A stretch of DNA of 64,000 nucleotides from Aotearoamyces nothofagi (Eukaryota > Ascomycota > Leotiomycetes > Leotiales > Tympanidaceae). The notes beneath the pieces are model-generated. The model was given only the letters and a program-made list of their open reading frames with translations, did no database searches and was not told the origin of the DNA. Positions 1 through 11,201 of the stretch are shown here, piece by piece. The position numbers and the translations under genes were made by a program. The stretch is taken from assembly GCA_015345905.1 (NCBI GenBank), contig JADDTR010000009.1, forward strand, positions 682,001 through 746,000, given 5' to 3'. Positions within the stretch are counted from its first letter, which is position 1. Every line of letters begins with the position of its first letter.

Positions 1-273
1 GAGGGACCGAAAAGGAAAGAGTCTCTGGGGATGCTGGCGAAAGGCTCGGGAAGCTGCACCGTCGAAGACATGTTTACCTCAAATGCGAAAGAGCCTATTC
101 TCGATCAACAATCGCAAATCGGCTTCACTGCGATGTGGGAATACTGTAGATTGAAGACGGACGACGGCGCTGTTTGCAAGTTATATATGGATCTTATAGA
201 TCTCCACTCCGATAATCGGGTCGTCACTACCCGCCGCCTACCCCTGAAGATGCTTATCGGTACAGCGGAGTAG
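1..273 (+). CDS. Possible 3' end of a gene entering from the left
   Basis: Frame 1 is open from the first base to a TAG at 271-273 (90 codons). The reading is mixed and hydrophilic, with no domain I recognise, so it could be the last exon of a gene that starts outside the window. An ATG at 31 also exists, but an independent 80-residue gene is less likely. Confidence is low because an open stretch of this length can occur by chance. Confidence 0.25.
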   Translation, partial: EGPKRKESLGMLAKGSGSCTVEDMFTSNAKEPILDQQSQIGFTAMWEYCRLKTDDGAVCKLYMDLIDLHSDNRVVTTRRLPLKMLIGTAE

Positions 274-839
274 ACGTACGTAACGGCGACATCTAACATC
301 GCCGATGGCCGATTCGAAGAGCGAGCGCTCGCAGTAAGCATAGGAATGTTACAATTACATAATCCTAGAATAGATAAGAATCTATTATTCTTTATATCTG
401 TGGATGATAGAGAACAGATACACTCGAGTCGTCATGCAAGATGATATAGCTTCGCCTATCCACCCTCCTTATCCTTATCGAAAGGGTTATAGAATTCGAA
501 TAGATATATAATATAGTAGTCTGTCCACGTTCTAAACTATAGTATATATAGAGCAGAAAAAGGGCCTAGCTCTGTCAGATTAATAGTGGTATTTGAAAGG
601 ACTCTCTTGGGAGTGCGTTATATCCTACAAACTTTATATTTCGCTATAGTGCTATTTCCCGTTGAGGCCCCAAAGTACGGACTGGGTAAACGTGAGAAGT
701 TTAGATGTCAGATCTGGCGCACGGCGTATCATTCCAGCACCGGTAGCTGATTGAGAAAATCCATGATGGTTGAATCGTGCCTGGATTACACATATTAGAA
801 AAGACTTTGTAAAAGAAGCAGCATTTTAGGAGCCAAGAC
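274..839. other. AT-rich intergenic stretch
   Basis: The stretch has many short A/T runs and TATA-like words (for example around 500-550). It lies downstream of the minus-strand regulator that ends at 840. I see no coding frame and no clear repeat. Confidence 0.6.
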
Positions 840-3221
840 TCACAAAGCAGCATCCTCGGCGTCGAACTGGCTGGACCGAAGAGGCGTCCACAGCCACGGG
901 TACAGACTATTCAACTGCGTTTGCGGACTCTCCTCCGTCGGCTGCTGGAGGTGAATCTCATGCTCCATATCCAGAAAGCTGCCACAGAGCACACCGATAA
1001 CAGCCAGACACCTCTCGGCCGCCGGGTTCAGGTGCACCATATGCTGCAATGCGGTGGTGCTTTTGCGGATCTGCTCACGCCAGCCCAGGGCTGCAGCGGC
1101 TTGCGGGTCGTTGCGGAGACATATCACGGGGATCATGACGGCCTGGAAGATGAAATACAGCGCGTACCAGCACGCCAGCAGGGTCCTGTGCTGTGCGTGG
1201 CTCCAGAACGCCGTGACGAGATCGATGCTCTCGGCCGCCGCCGCCACGCAGCGCCGGACCGCCACATCGGGGACGGGGAGCCCGCGCGCGCCCTCGGCCG
1301 TGCGCGGCGCGGGTGTCAGGGAGCGCGATTCCAGAACCACGCGCTGGATCACGAAGGGCCGGTACATCAGGATACGGAAGTTGCGATAGCGCCACTGCAG
1401 CATGGCGTGGCTCAGCGCGAATTTCGGGAGCTGCGACGACGTCTCGCGGAAGTGGTGCGGGATTGTCTGGAGCCACTCGCCGAGACACGTGTCGTCAAGG
1501 GTGATGAGATCGCTGGCGGACGGGAAGGGCGCTGAGATTATGCGCGAGTAGATGCGGGAGGTGGCGAGGTGGAAGGTGGAGTGGTGGCGGAGGTGGGTGT
1601 AGGTTGTCGTCTGGTCGGATTCTTGAGGGATGTGACTTGTGGACGCGGTGAGGTCCTATTCTTGTGAGAAAGACGAGAGGGGAAAAGGGGTGGTGCTGGA
1701 CCTACGAAATCATGAATGTTGAGAGGCAGGCTCACTTCGATACCGCCTGTCGGGATATCCATGGGTCTGGAAAAGGTGATTGTGGCACCAGCATCAAAGA
1801 CAAAAAGACACCACCACGTCCGCCTCTTCTGCTCCATCTTCAACAGCGTCGTATCTGACGCGCCGAACTCCTTGTGCAGGCCAATACCCATCGCCATGCG
1901 TCTCGCAAGACCCAGGTAATTATACCCCGAATTCGGCTTGTTCCTCTTCTGCAGATAATTCGCCATCAAGGCCATCGCCTGGACGAGGATCAGACTCCCA
2001 GTCTCGAGCATGTCGACCGAGAATCTCTTCTTTGCTTCCGAGAAGAGGGCCACGTCGGTGTCGGTGGATTGCGTCGAGCCGCAGAAGGCCCCGAGGGCCG
2101 CTACGACGTACAGCAGCACGTGCCAGGCGCTGTCTGGAGGTCGGGGAATGACTTCCATGAATTGGGCGCGAAAGGTGGGCTCGTGGACTGTTGCGGAGTT
2201 AGCTAGGATGTATTGTTTCTTGAGATGCTGTTTACCCATCGGATAGGACACATGATAGGTTCGGAAATAGGCGTCGACGTAGTTGTCGAGCTGGATAGGA
2301 GAAGAGATTGAGCGGGAAAAAGACGAAGATCGGTCTGTTAATGGCGACCTTCTATGGATAGATGGGCCGAAGGGTCCGGTATCTGTCAAACGTAACAGTG
2401 CCGCCCCTGATGCGACTCCTATGCTTAATTAACCGCTGCTCATACTTTGGTAAGGTATTGGGATGCACCTAGATAGCCGCACTCATCGTTACTGCTGCTA
2501 AGACTAGCCATTCCATCAAGCACACTTTCTTCACCTGAGCCACCCACTCGTTCATCCCATTCAAAGAGTCCGTGAACAGGCGTTGACTCCAGAGATTGTA
2601 CAGTCCGTTTAGGTACGTTGGGACGCACATTCAGACATCTTCCATTGTATGATGACCACGAAGAACCCTGGCCATTTGGGTCTGATACATGAGTTGTTTC
2701 GGACTCTACTAAACTTTGATGAATAAGGGCATTCGAATTGATGGACGTTGTAAAATTTGATAGCTGAGGTACAGCTGCTCCCTCCTCTTGAGGTGAAATG
2801 GCGATGTGATTCTCGCCCTCATAGAAATCCTGCAAATCTCGACTTGAAGACTCCGGCAAAGATATCTGACATGATCGCGGTGACAGAATCTGTCCATCTA
2901 GACCTTGGGGACGGAGTCTCTGAATGAGCGCCTTTGCACGAGCCAGCTCTGCTTCGACCTCTGTCAAATGTCTAAGTACGAGAATTAGTCTCCATTACTG
3001 TAAAAGAATCTGTACAATCTATGCCTTCTAGTTAAGGGTGTTTTCCACTGTTTCTCATATAGACACTGTCTGCGATATCTTGAGCACTGGAGACAAGCTG
3101 GCAAGGCACGATTGCATCTCGACTTTCGTCGTTTGCATTCTGTGCAGACTTGTTCTGCTCTGGGGTCTGGGTTATCGGCCTCTCCTTCTTCATGCCTTTC
3201 TTCGCTCATTATGCGAGACAT
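840..3221 (-). CDS. Zn2Cys6 (Gal4-type) transcription factor
   Basis: This is a predicted nuclear regulator of about 733 residues. Exons are 3221-3016, 2971-2469, 2382-1706 and 1655-840, giving 2202 coding bases. The N-terminus carries the binuclear cluster CX2CX6CX5CX2CX6C, starting CTECKRRKSRC (about residues 25-52), followed by a linker and a short helical region beginning LTEVEAELARAKALIQRL, typical of a dimerisation element. The middle exon holds the fungal-specific regulatory domain (PF04082 type), with the GLHKEFGAS and RRTWWCLF signatures. The second intron joins in phase only from a GTGCAT donor (2468); the better-looking GTATGA donor at 2445 is out of phase, so that junction is the weak point. 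The gene diverges from the arabinitol dehydrogenase gene, so a role in sugar-alcohol use is possible but inferred only from position. Confidence 0.85.
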
Positions 3222-3934
3222 GAACGGACGTTTATTGAGTCTAGGGCGAGGATTGAAGGATTACAATTTATATCTTTTCTTTTACAGACTTTCTGGGGTG
3301 GATGGTGGGGTGCGGAGACTATCAGGTGACTTGTATAGGCGACCGCCTGGGGTTTTTTGGAGACTTGGAGTTGGCCTTTGGACGTCTGGAGACAAGGACA
3401 CCACGTCGATTCTCAAACTCGCCCTCCTGTTAAAGGGCGCATTGCGTAGCTGATCCGCTGAGAATTGTGTAAATAACCTCCGGGTTCAAGAGCTACGGGT
3501 TGTAGGTGAACAGGCCAGCGGCTTGGGAGTAGCTAGCAGTCCTCATCGCGACAGCACCGGCCTCGACAAGTACTTGTACAATACAATGCAAACAGAACCA
3601 CCACCAAAAGTCGAGTCCGAGTCCGAGTCCAGTGCCTCGGGGCCAACATGGGCCGTGAGAGTTTGCGGGGAACAAACAGGAAAACCTCATGCGACCCCGC
3701 ACTTTCCATTCCCCGCAGATCCGGGAATAGCATCGAGTCGGCCTGGGTCGGGAATGCCACGCCGGACGATCTCTAGCTCCAAGGAGCGCTCTTCCCCGAC
3801 GGCGGTGCTTCATCGCCGCCGCCGCCTCCCCGCCGCCTCGTCCTCCTCCACACCACCACTGCGGCTCCTGAACCTCAACTCCGGCGCTGCTACTCCGTGG
3901 AGCTGGCTATATACAGCATCCAAATCCTACGGCG

Positions 3935-3948
3935 ATGCGGCGCCGCAT
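3935..3948. promoter_or_regulatory. 14-bp perfect palindrome with CGG-N2-CCG core
   Basis: The word ATGCGGCGCCGCAT equals its own reverse complement and contains inverted CGG/CCG triplets two bases apart. Zn2Cys6 dimers are known to bind paired CGG triplets. It lies between the Zn2Cys6 gene and ladA, so it is a candidate site for that regulator; binding is inferred. Confidence 0.4.
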
Positions 3949-4191
3949 ACCCTGAGCAGCGACGCCCGGGATCTGGAATCCGAGACCGTTGCTAACCGCC
4001 CGAAACCCTTACACAACACGTGGGATGCTCACACTGGGATGAGTGACGCCGACTGCTTCTCGCAGCCGGGAATCCTCAGGTAGCATTGTGAATCCTACAG
4101 CTGCTATAAACCTAAGGAATATGTGACTGTTATTAGATCTTCATAGGGCCCATAGCGAGAATCAAGTCACTGTATCAGAGACGTTGAGCAA

Positions 4192-4235
4192 GCACTGAAC
4201 AGGCAGTGAACAGGCACTGAATGGGCTCTGAATAG
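4192..4235 (+). repeat. 11-bp tandem repeat, four copies, just upstream of ladA
   Basis: There are four consecutive 11-base units (GCACTGAACAG, GCAGTGAACAG, GCACTGAATGG, GCTCTGAATAG), each differing by one to three bases. The array ends 18 bp before the ladA ATG, so it probably lies in the 5' leader. Confidence 0.8.
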
Positions 4236-4253
4236 TTATCACTCACTACCAAG

Positions 4254-5405
4254 ATGACGGCAGCGATAACGGCCTTGAAAGCCAATATTGGCGTATACAC
4301 GAACCCAGCTCATGACTTGTGGATTTCAGACGCCCTTCCAAAAGCCGAGAGTATCGAGAAAGGAGAATCACTATTGCCAGGAGAAGTCACCGTCGCCATC
4401 AAGAGCACTGGAATCTGCGGGTCTGTACCACCCATCCCCATCACCAGCCCAACGCACCTCACTAACTCGAACCTCAGATCTGATGTTCACTTCTGGCATG
4501 CCGGCTGTATCGGTCCTATGGTCGTAGAAGACAACCAGATCCTCGGCCACGAAAGCGCCGGCGTAGTTCTCGCAGCCCACCCGTCAGTGACGCACCTCCA
4601 GGTCGGCGACCGCGTCGCCATCGAGCCGGGCCTCATCTGCAACGCCTGCGAACCATGTCTCACCGGCCGCTACAATGGCTGCGAGAAGATGCAATTCATG
4701 TCCACGCCGCCGTTCCCCGGATTGCTGCGACGCTACGTCAATCACCCGGCGGTATGGTGCCATAAGATCGGCAACATGTCGTTTGAAGAGGGCGCCTTGC
4801 TCGAGCCGCTCAGTGTCTGTCTGGCGGCTATGGAACGAAGCGGTGTCAGGCTGGGCGATCCCGTGCTTGTCTGCGGTTCTGGGCCCATCGGCCTCACGGC
4901 CTTGCTGTGCTGCCGCGCAGCAGGTGCAGAGCCTATTGCAATTACTGATATCGACGAAGGGCGGCTGAAGATCGCAAAAGACCTCGTGCCTTCAGTCCGC
5001 ACCGTCAAAATCGAGCGTGCGTCGGCACAAGACACAGCGAAGGTGATCGTCAAAGCTCTAGATGGCGTCGAGCCTGCCGTGGCGATCGAATGCACCGGCG
5101 TGGAAAGCAGCATTGCATCTGCCGTCTGGGCGTCCAAGTTTGGCGGGAAGGTCTTTGTTATCGGCGTCGGGAAGAACGAGATACAGATTCCGTTCATGAG
5201 GTCGAGCACGCGGGAGATAGATCTACAGTTCCAGTACCGCTACTCGAATACGTGGCCGAGAGCTATCAGGCTGCTGCAGAGCGGTATCATTGATATGGGG
5301 AAGCTTGTCACGCACAGGTTCAAGTTGGAGGACGCGGTCAAGGCGTTCGAGACGGCTGCAAATCCGAAGACGGGGGCTGTCAAGGTGCAGATTAGGAATG
5401 ATTGA
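4254..5405 (+). CDS. ladA: L-arabinitol 4-dehydrogenase
   Basis: This NAD-dependent medium-chain zinc dehydrogenase oxidises L-arabinitol to L-xylulose in the fungal L-arabinose pathway (cytosol). The product is 364 residues once a 57-base intron (4421-4477) is removed. That intron is a multiple of three with no stop, so the unspliced frame stays open, but splicing restores the family motif [13 protein letters not shown]. Visible features are the catalytic zinc ligands (Cys in GICGSD, GHESAG), the four-cysteine structural zinc loop starting CNACEPC, the strongly LAD-like [12 protein letters not shown] segment, and the nucleotide-binding glycines in VCGSGPIGL. An acidic residue follows the second strand (ITDIDE), fitting NAD rather than NADP. 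The start fits the family N-terminus. The related xylitol and sorbitol dehydrogenases are less likely given the LAD-specific segments. Confidence 0.92.
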   Translation: MTAAITALKANIGVYTNPAHDLWISDALPKAESIEKGESLLPGEVTVAIKSTGICGSVPPIPITSPTHLTNSNLRSDVHFWHAGCIGPMVVEDNQILGHESAGVVLAAHPSVTHLQVGDRVAIEPGLICNACEPCLTGRYNGCEKMQFMSTPPFPGLLRRYVNHPAVWCHKIGNMSFEEGALLEPLSVCLAAMERSGVRLGDPVLVCGSGPIGLTALLCCRAAGAEPIAITDIDEGRLKIAKDLVPSVRTVKIERASAQDTAKVIVKALDGVEPAVAIECTGVESSIASAVWASKFGGKVFVIGVGKNEIQIPFMRSSTREIDLQFQYRYSNTWPRAIRLLQSGIIDMGKLVTHRFKLEDAVKAFETAANPKTGAVKVQIRND

Positions 5406-5898
5406 TGATGGCACCTCTTACTTGTGACTATCAAAGTGACATGACCATCTAGATAGCTTTCGCTCTTGTTACATTTATATTCTAATTGTCTAAAAAATGG
5501 AGTTGATATAAAGCCGAACGAAGACCATTTTCTCGAGAACGTGCATATATCAACACACTGCTCCAACTAACGACACCAGACTTCCACTCGGCAGGCAAAG
5601 ACACAACATCCTCCGCAGGGTGGAGCTCAGCACGCAGATTATAAATCCTAGCCTCTTACATTCTGCTGCACCCCAAGCCGCCCGGTCTCCCAGTCCGTAG
5701 CTAGAGTCCCCATACGGGTCGCGCTGTCCGGACACTGAATGCCGCACCCCTGTCCCTCGAGGTCAAGATTTCTACTTATAAATGGCGTGCAAATGAAATT
5801 AGATCTTTTGTTGATTAGTTCTTCCGTTTTAAAATATCTCTAATTCAAACCTAGGACACCTTTTATTCAACGTCTGAAGCTGTTATTGAGTTTTCATC
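5406..5898. other. Intergenic region, ladA 3' end to ADH promoter
   Basis: The region is AT-rich near 5440-5520 and again before the next start (5770-5880). I see no coding frame or repeat. It should hold the ladA terminator and the promoter of the next gene. Confidence 0.5.
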
Positions 5899-7334
5899 AT
5901 GGTGTATCCGGAGACTTTCACCGGCTATCAGATCGACGGCCCAGAGACGTGGACTACATTCCACAAACGAGAAGTAATCTATTGATCAAGACTCCCTGAC
6001 CTGGATTTCCTTCTAATAAATGCAGTTTCAACCCAAACCATTCGAAGACTACGATGTCGACGGTACGTATGCTCAAAAATATAATCTTTAAAACCCCCGT
6101 CTCGAGACCTATCCGGCCAGCTTCTCCGGCGATTAAGCCTACCTCACAACACGCATTCCTCTCCCAGCACCCGTCAATTTGCTAATCGCCTCCCAGTCAA
6201 GATCCAAGCCTGCGGGATCTGCGGCTCCGACATCCACACCATCACCGGCGGCTGGGGCCCCAAACGCTTCCCGCTCTGCGTCGGGCACGAGGTCGTCGGC
6301 GTCGCCCTGCGCGTCGGGCCCAGAGTGAGCCTCGTCCAGCCCGGACAGCGCGTCGGCGTCGGCGCGCAGGTCTATGCCTGTCTGCGGTGCAAGCAGTGCA
6401 AGGACGACAACGAGACGTACTGTCGGCACCAGGTCGATACGTACGGCGCCGTCTGGCCGGACAGCGGGATCGTCTCGCAGGGTGGCTATGCGAGCCACAT
6501 CCGCGCCCACGAGGTCGGTTTCGCCCCCCAACCCCAACCCTAACGTCTCTTGAAAAATAGGACGCCCTTTTCCTTTTCCCTTGCGCCTCTTGGCTTTGGC
6601 TGAGCGGTTTTGTAGCATTGGGTCTTCCCGATCCCCGACGCGCTCGCGACGAGCGAGGTGGCGCCGATGCTCTGCGCCGGCCTGACCGCCTACTCGCCCC
6701 TGGTGCGCAACGGGGCGCGCGGAGGCAAGAAAGTCGGCATCGTCGGGCTGGGCGGGATCGGGCACTTCGGCGCGCTCTTCTCCAAGGCGCTGGGGGCCGA
6801 GACGTGGGTGATATCGCGCTCGCGAGCGAAGGAGGCAGACGCGCTGCAGCTGGGGGCGGACGGGTTCATCGCGACGGAGGACGCGGACTGGAATGAGAAG
6901 CATCGCATGTCGTTCGACCTGATCGTCAATACGGCGAACAGCAGCGAGGGCTTCGATCTGGGCCGCTACTTGTCGCTCCTGGATGTCCACGGCAGGTGGA
7001 TCAGTGTCGGCTTGCCCGAGGGCCAGGGCCAGGAGGTCAAGAGCCACATGTTTATGGAGAATGGCTGCTTGATTGGGGCGAGCCATCTGGGGTCGAGGAA
7101 GGAGACTCTGGATATGCTGCAGCTTGCTGCGGATAAGGGCATCAAGAGCTGGGTCGAGGAGGTGCCGATTTCTGAAAAGGGGCTTGCGGATGCTGGTGAG
7201 TTTTTCCTTGCTGTCAACGCTTGTAGATGTCTGATTCGATGCTGATCCTGTGTCTGCATGTTCTAGTCATGAGGATGAAGAAGAATGATGTCAGGTATCG
7301 GTTTACTCTGACGGGATATGACGAGGTATTTTAG
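5899..7334 (+). CDS. Zinc alcohol dehydrogenase, cinnamyl/Adh6 type
   Basis: This is a medium-chain NADP(H)-dependent alcohol dehydrogenase, probably reducing aromatic or medium-chain aldehydes in the cytosol. Exons 5899-5973, 6026-6062, 6197-6513, 6616-7195 and 7267-7334 add to 1077 bases (358 residues). Motifs are KIQACGICGSDIHT with the catalytic Cys, GHEVVG, the structural zinc loop starting CLRCKQC, and the dinucleotide motif VGIVGLGGIGHFG. Tandem orientation behind ladA suggests, but does not prove, a shared sugar or aldehyde role. The second intron (134 nt) is long for this window. A basic residue after the second strand (ISRSRAK) fits NADP. Confidence 0.88.
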
Positions 7335-8148
7335 AGGAATCTACTACTAAGCAAACTCGGGACACCTGAATAGTAATCCCAATCTTCAAAGCACCGTCTC
7401 AGCAACTGGAAGTGCATATCTTAGTTATAAATATATCATGAATAAAACTTCAATATCCATATCTTCAGCACACCCTTTAAATCATGATGTAATCAACATC
7501 AACGACTCTATGTACCGTACCTGAATGTTCCCAATGCCTAACCAAGTTTTTGGGCGGTGAATCAAGTCAGGAGCCGCCGATAGTCATGATGAAACTCCAG
7601 CTGAGCCGACTATACGACGAAGGCCGTAGTCCAAATAACGGATCTGGAGATTTATAAGAAATGAGACATTCTAGCACTTTGCTGGAACATTATGTAAAAC
7701 GAAGAACTTGACTACCTAACACAATACTTTAGGAGTTAGCAAGATATAAAACTGCCGATCCCACTATATATATATATATACACATACGTACTATCAGCAC
7801 TTTATCCAGCAACAGTGAGAGAGTAAATGGCAGTAAGAACAATACCGACGGTAAGATAAAGACAAAGACGGCGACAGCAGCAACGACAACAAGATACTTT
7901 TCCCCCATCAGAAAGAAAAACTGTCATTCCTCAGTCTCTACTCCACATCCTTTCCCCACCGAAACCGACTTGTGCTTAGGATTTAGAACTGTTAGATAGA
8001 GATCACCAAGCAGTCACCATGTAGCTATTTATATTCCAATATTTTCTTTCGCAGCATTCAGAGACTAGCTGGCATAAAAGAAGACGGCGTAAACCAGCAC
8101 AGCTTTCGATTTCTAAGTAACACCCTACCTCTTCTAAACCTATCTAGA
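7335..8148. other. AT-rich convergent intergenic region
   Basis: The region lies between two genes that converge. It contains a short (TA)n tract near 7767-7782 and A-rich stretches. No open frame of note is present. Confidence 0.55.
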
Positions 8149-10152
8149 CTAATATGCAATACCCTCCTCGATCGCCTTGATCTGCAGCGCCACGAATCTC
8201 GAATAGATCCGGCAGAGCGCCAAGCTGCCGCCCATGAACCAGAAGCCGGGATGGCCGCTGGGTCGCCACATCTGCGCACGCGGGATCAGTGGTGATATTC
8301 CCAGGCGTCGCTGGGGGGGAACTTACGGTGTTGACCTCGCCCTCGTCGTCCAGGTCCCAGACGTCCCTGAGCCTGTCCGCCACCGCATCGCCAAAGATCT
8401 TCCTCGCGCTGGTGCGCATGTTATCGTAGCCCGTCGCCAGCACGACGACGTCGGCCTGGAGCCGGGAGCCGTCCGCCAGCACGAGGGCGTGGGGCTCGAA
8501 GTGCGAGACGCCGTGCGGGCTCTGCACGACGGCGATGTGGCCGTCGATGATCAGCTGGCTGCAGCCGACGTCGATGTAGTAGCCGCCGCCGCGCGTGATG
8601 TACTTGCGATAGATGCCGCTGCGGTCGCGGCCGAAGTCGACGCTGAAGCCGGCCGCCGCGAGGCCCTGCAGGCTGGCCGCCTCGGCGCCGGCGATGCGCG
8701 CGGTGAGGTCGACGTTGAGCGCGAACTGCACGGGGATGGGCAGGGACTGGCCCGCGATGTCGGCGTCTTCGATGGGCGGGCCGCTCTCGTCGTACATGCC
8801 CTCGTGGAGCATGAAGAGGCCTTTGGCGGCCGAGATGACATACGTGCCGCGCCGCTGCACCATGGTCACCGACGCCCCGTTCTCGTAGTAGTTCTGGGCG
8901 ATGTCGTGGCCCGAGTTGCCGGTGCCGATGACCACGACTTTCTTGCCCTTGGCGTCGCCGCTCAGGGAGGCATCTTGGTGGAAGCTGGCGTGGTGGGCGA
9001 GGCCTTGGAAGGAGGACTGTCCGGGGAAGGAGGGGATCTTGGCTTCTCCTGCGTGCCCGGTGGCTAGGACGACGTGTTTGGGGTGCAGAGTACGCACGCT
9101 GCCGTCTGAGCGGACGATTTCGGTGGTCCAGGTCTTGGTGCTGTCGTCGTAGGTGGTTGAGCCCTGCTTGGGGTAGGAGTTGGTCCAGACGTTAAGCTCC
9201 ATTAGAGAGGCGTACGCTTCGAACCAGTCGCCGAGTTTGTCTTTGGGAGTGAAAAGGGGCCAGTTGGCGGGGAATGGCATGTAGGCCATATGCGTGTACT
9301 GCACCGGGTCGTGTGTGACCAGCGTCTGACCATATCAGCAATGCTGTAGGTGATTCTGGAAACCGAACTCGACTTACTCTGTACCTGTTGCGCCAGTTAT
9401 CTCCGACTCTGTCATTCTTGTCGACAAGCAGTACAGGCACATCCAGAGCTTGCAGACGAGCTCCGAGATTGAGTCCAGACTGGCCTTTTATGAATTAGTC
9501 CATATCAAAGCAGCTGTTGATTCTCTGACGTACCAGCGCCGATGACGAGAACGGTAGGTTCTCCGTCCAGGAATTCAATCTGCCTCTGTCTCCTCTCGAG
9601 CCAGTTCCCGCTGATAGCACCACCAATCAAGGAATTGTTGCCGCCATGTGGTCGTCTCGACCAAGCCTTCTCTTCGAATCCCTTCAGTTCCTGCAGAGCA
9701 GTGTAGACAAAGCATCCTTTCCAGACGCCGTCCTGGCCCTGCACGAGCCTAATCATCCCCGACCCACGCCCGACCTTGGTCTCAAAGTCGAACTGGGACT
9801 CGACCCACTCCACGCCCTCGATCGGGCTTCCCAGAGTCGGCACAAACCTGCCCGTTTCCCGGAGCCGCAGGTTCTGGGGAGCGGCGAGGAGCAGGTTCTC
9901 GGAGAGGTAGCCGGACACCTTGTTCAGCCCGTGCAGAGTGCGGACATCCCATGAGATGGCGAACGCGTCCCGCCACCAGGAGTCCTGATGCAGCACGCGT
10001 CCGAGCCCGGCGATGTCGTTGCTCGTCAGTACGGATTCGAAGCTGGCAATCCATTGCTGGGCGATTGCAGCAGGAGAGGGTGCTGCCACCTGCGGCTTCG
10101 CAACAGCCTTTGGGAAGTGCGGGAGCTGGACTGTATGGCGTTCAGCAAGCAT
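8149..10152 (-). CDS. Flavin-dependent monooxygenase with NTF2-like N-terminus
   Basis: The product is a 615-residue oxidoreductase; exons are 10152-9534, 9484-9378, 9325-8327 and 8271-8149. Residues about 25-160 resemble an NTF2/SnoaL-like fold (SFESVLTSNDIAGL, then aromatic-rich strands). The rest is a class B flavin monooxygenase: FAD motif VIGAGQSGLNLG, NADPH motif VVIGTGNSGHDIAQ, and LATGYDN near the C-terminus. Relatives include YUCCA-type and other N- or S-oxygenating enzymes; the substrate is unknown. The NTF2-plus-FMO layout is known in fungi and is not an assembly error, because a single frame-consistent splice joins the halves. The upstream region carries one copy of the shared word GACATGGCCCGT (10361-10372), 209 bp before the ATG. 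Confidence 0.88.
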
Positions 10153-11201
10153 TGTGTGGGATTTAGATGAGGATGGGAAAATGCTATATGGAGAAAGTCG
10201 GAGAGCGAGGGAATGCTCTTATATAGCAAAATACGCCGTTTTTCTTAGACTTTATCACTCCTTCCACAGGTTAGAAGCACTGAATGTCGCCGTGTTATAC
10301 TCGCAACACGCTGTGGAGAAGCTGGAGAAGCTTGCACCGGCTGCTTGGCTGTTCGGCGGCGACATGGCCCGTTGATTTTGGGCAGAGATGGGCCGTCACT
10401 GTCATAGGCGGGGTGCGGGGTCGAGTCGTGTACTATATCCAGTGTATACTGAGTGTGTACCATATATTCCGTACTGTGTACACCGAACTATGCGCTCTGT
10501 TCTAGCCGCCTACCACGGCATACACCACCAGGAATCCCGCACAGCCGCACCGTATCACCATTCTCCCATTTAGGTTCTCCATTATCCGGACCACAGTCAC
10601 CCGCTGAGGATGCATAATCCGTGCCAAGAAAGCACGTTGCGTCAACTCTTCCCGTCTTATCTTGGCTACAGCGGACCAGAGCCGAAACTTCCAGCTTTGG
10701 GATTAGTCTTCTGCATCTGAGCAGACGCCGCCTGCTGGATGCTTCATAATCATGGAATGACGGCTCTTGTGTTCGGGATACTGGATTAGGAAATCCGTTT
10801 GCGGCGCCGGTCCGCTGAGAGATCGTAAGCAACTTTGAATGTTATCGCTGCATTTGATATACCAGATTGACATCACTTTCACATCGCTGCCAGTCTCAAA
10901 TCCGAGTTGACACAAACATTCTTTTGGCCTTGCGAAGATATAATTCTATCGCTGCTCCCTGGGTGGACTTCGAGTTGAACCACTTGGAGATGGTACGCGA
11001 GAAGTCATTCCGATATCAATTTTGGGAGAATGGACACTTTGCGCATTCCTGTGAGGAGACTCTTTGACAAGATTCAATCCGTAGCTATTAAGCAATTCAA
11101 GCAAAAGTCGCCATAAACCCGGCTTCATTCAAGCCGTCATAGCCTGCTAGGTCGGGACCTCCTCTTCCCTTACGCCCGCTCCAGCCCTCATCCCAACCCA
11201 A
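10153..11201. other. Intergenic region with one copy of the shared 12-bp word
   Basis: This is the upstream region of the flavin monooxygenase and the downstream region of the sugar porter. It contains GACATGGCCCGT at 10361. The open frames here (such as 10488-10832 minus) have no family features and look accidental. Confidence 0.5.
10361..10372 (+). promoter_or_regulatory. Shared 12-bp word, copy 1
   Basis: GACATGGCCCGT lies 209 bp upstream of the flavin monooxygenase ATG. The same word recurs at 13454, 13589 and, inverted, at 14284. It is a candidate site for the Zn2Cys6 regulator at 14291; that link is inferred. Confidence 0.5.

Larger units (their letters stand above)
3222..4253. promoter_or_regulatory. 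Divergent promoter region between regulator and ladA
   Basis: This 1.03-kb region separates two divergently read genes. It contains a 14-bp perfect palindrome at 3935-3948 and an 11-bp tandem repeat at 4192-4235. It also has CreA-like GTGGGG words (3306 region) and a TATA-like word near 3907. An open frame at 3523-4083 is low-complexity and matches nothing I know, so I treat it as non-coding. Confidence 0.6.

Noticed and set aside
3523-4083. 186-codon frame upstream of ladA
   Set aside because: Low-complexity Ser/Pro/Arg composition within a divergent promoter; no family match.
6139-7086. 315-codon minus-strand frame over the alcohol dehydrogenase
   Set aside because: Shadow of the zinc dehydrogenase exons; no family features.
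8234-9067. 277-codon plus-strand frame over the flavin monooxygenase
   Set aside because: Shadow frame in a GC-rich gene; no motifs, and the opposite strand has clear FAD and NADPH motifs.
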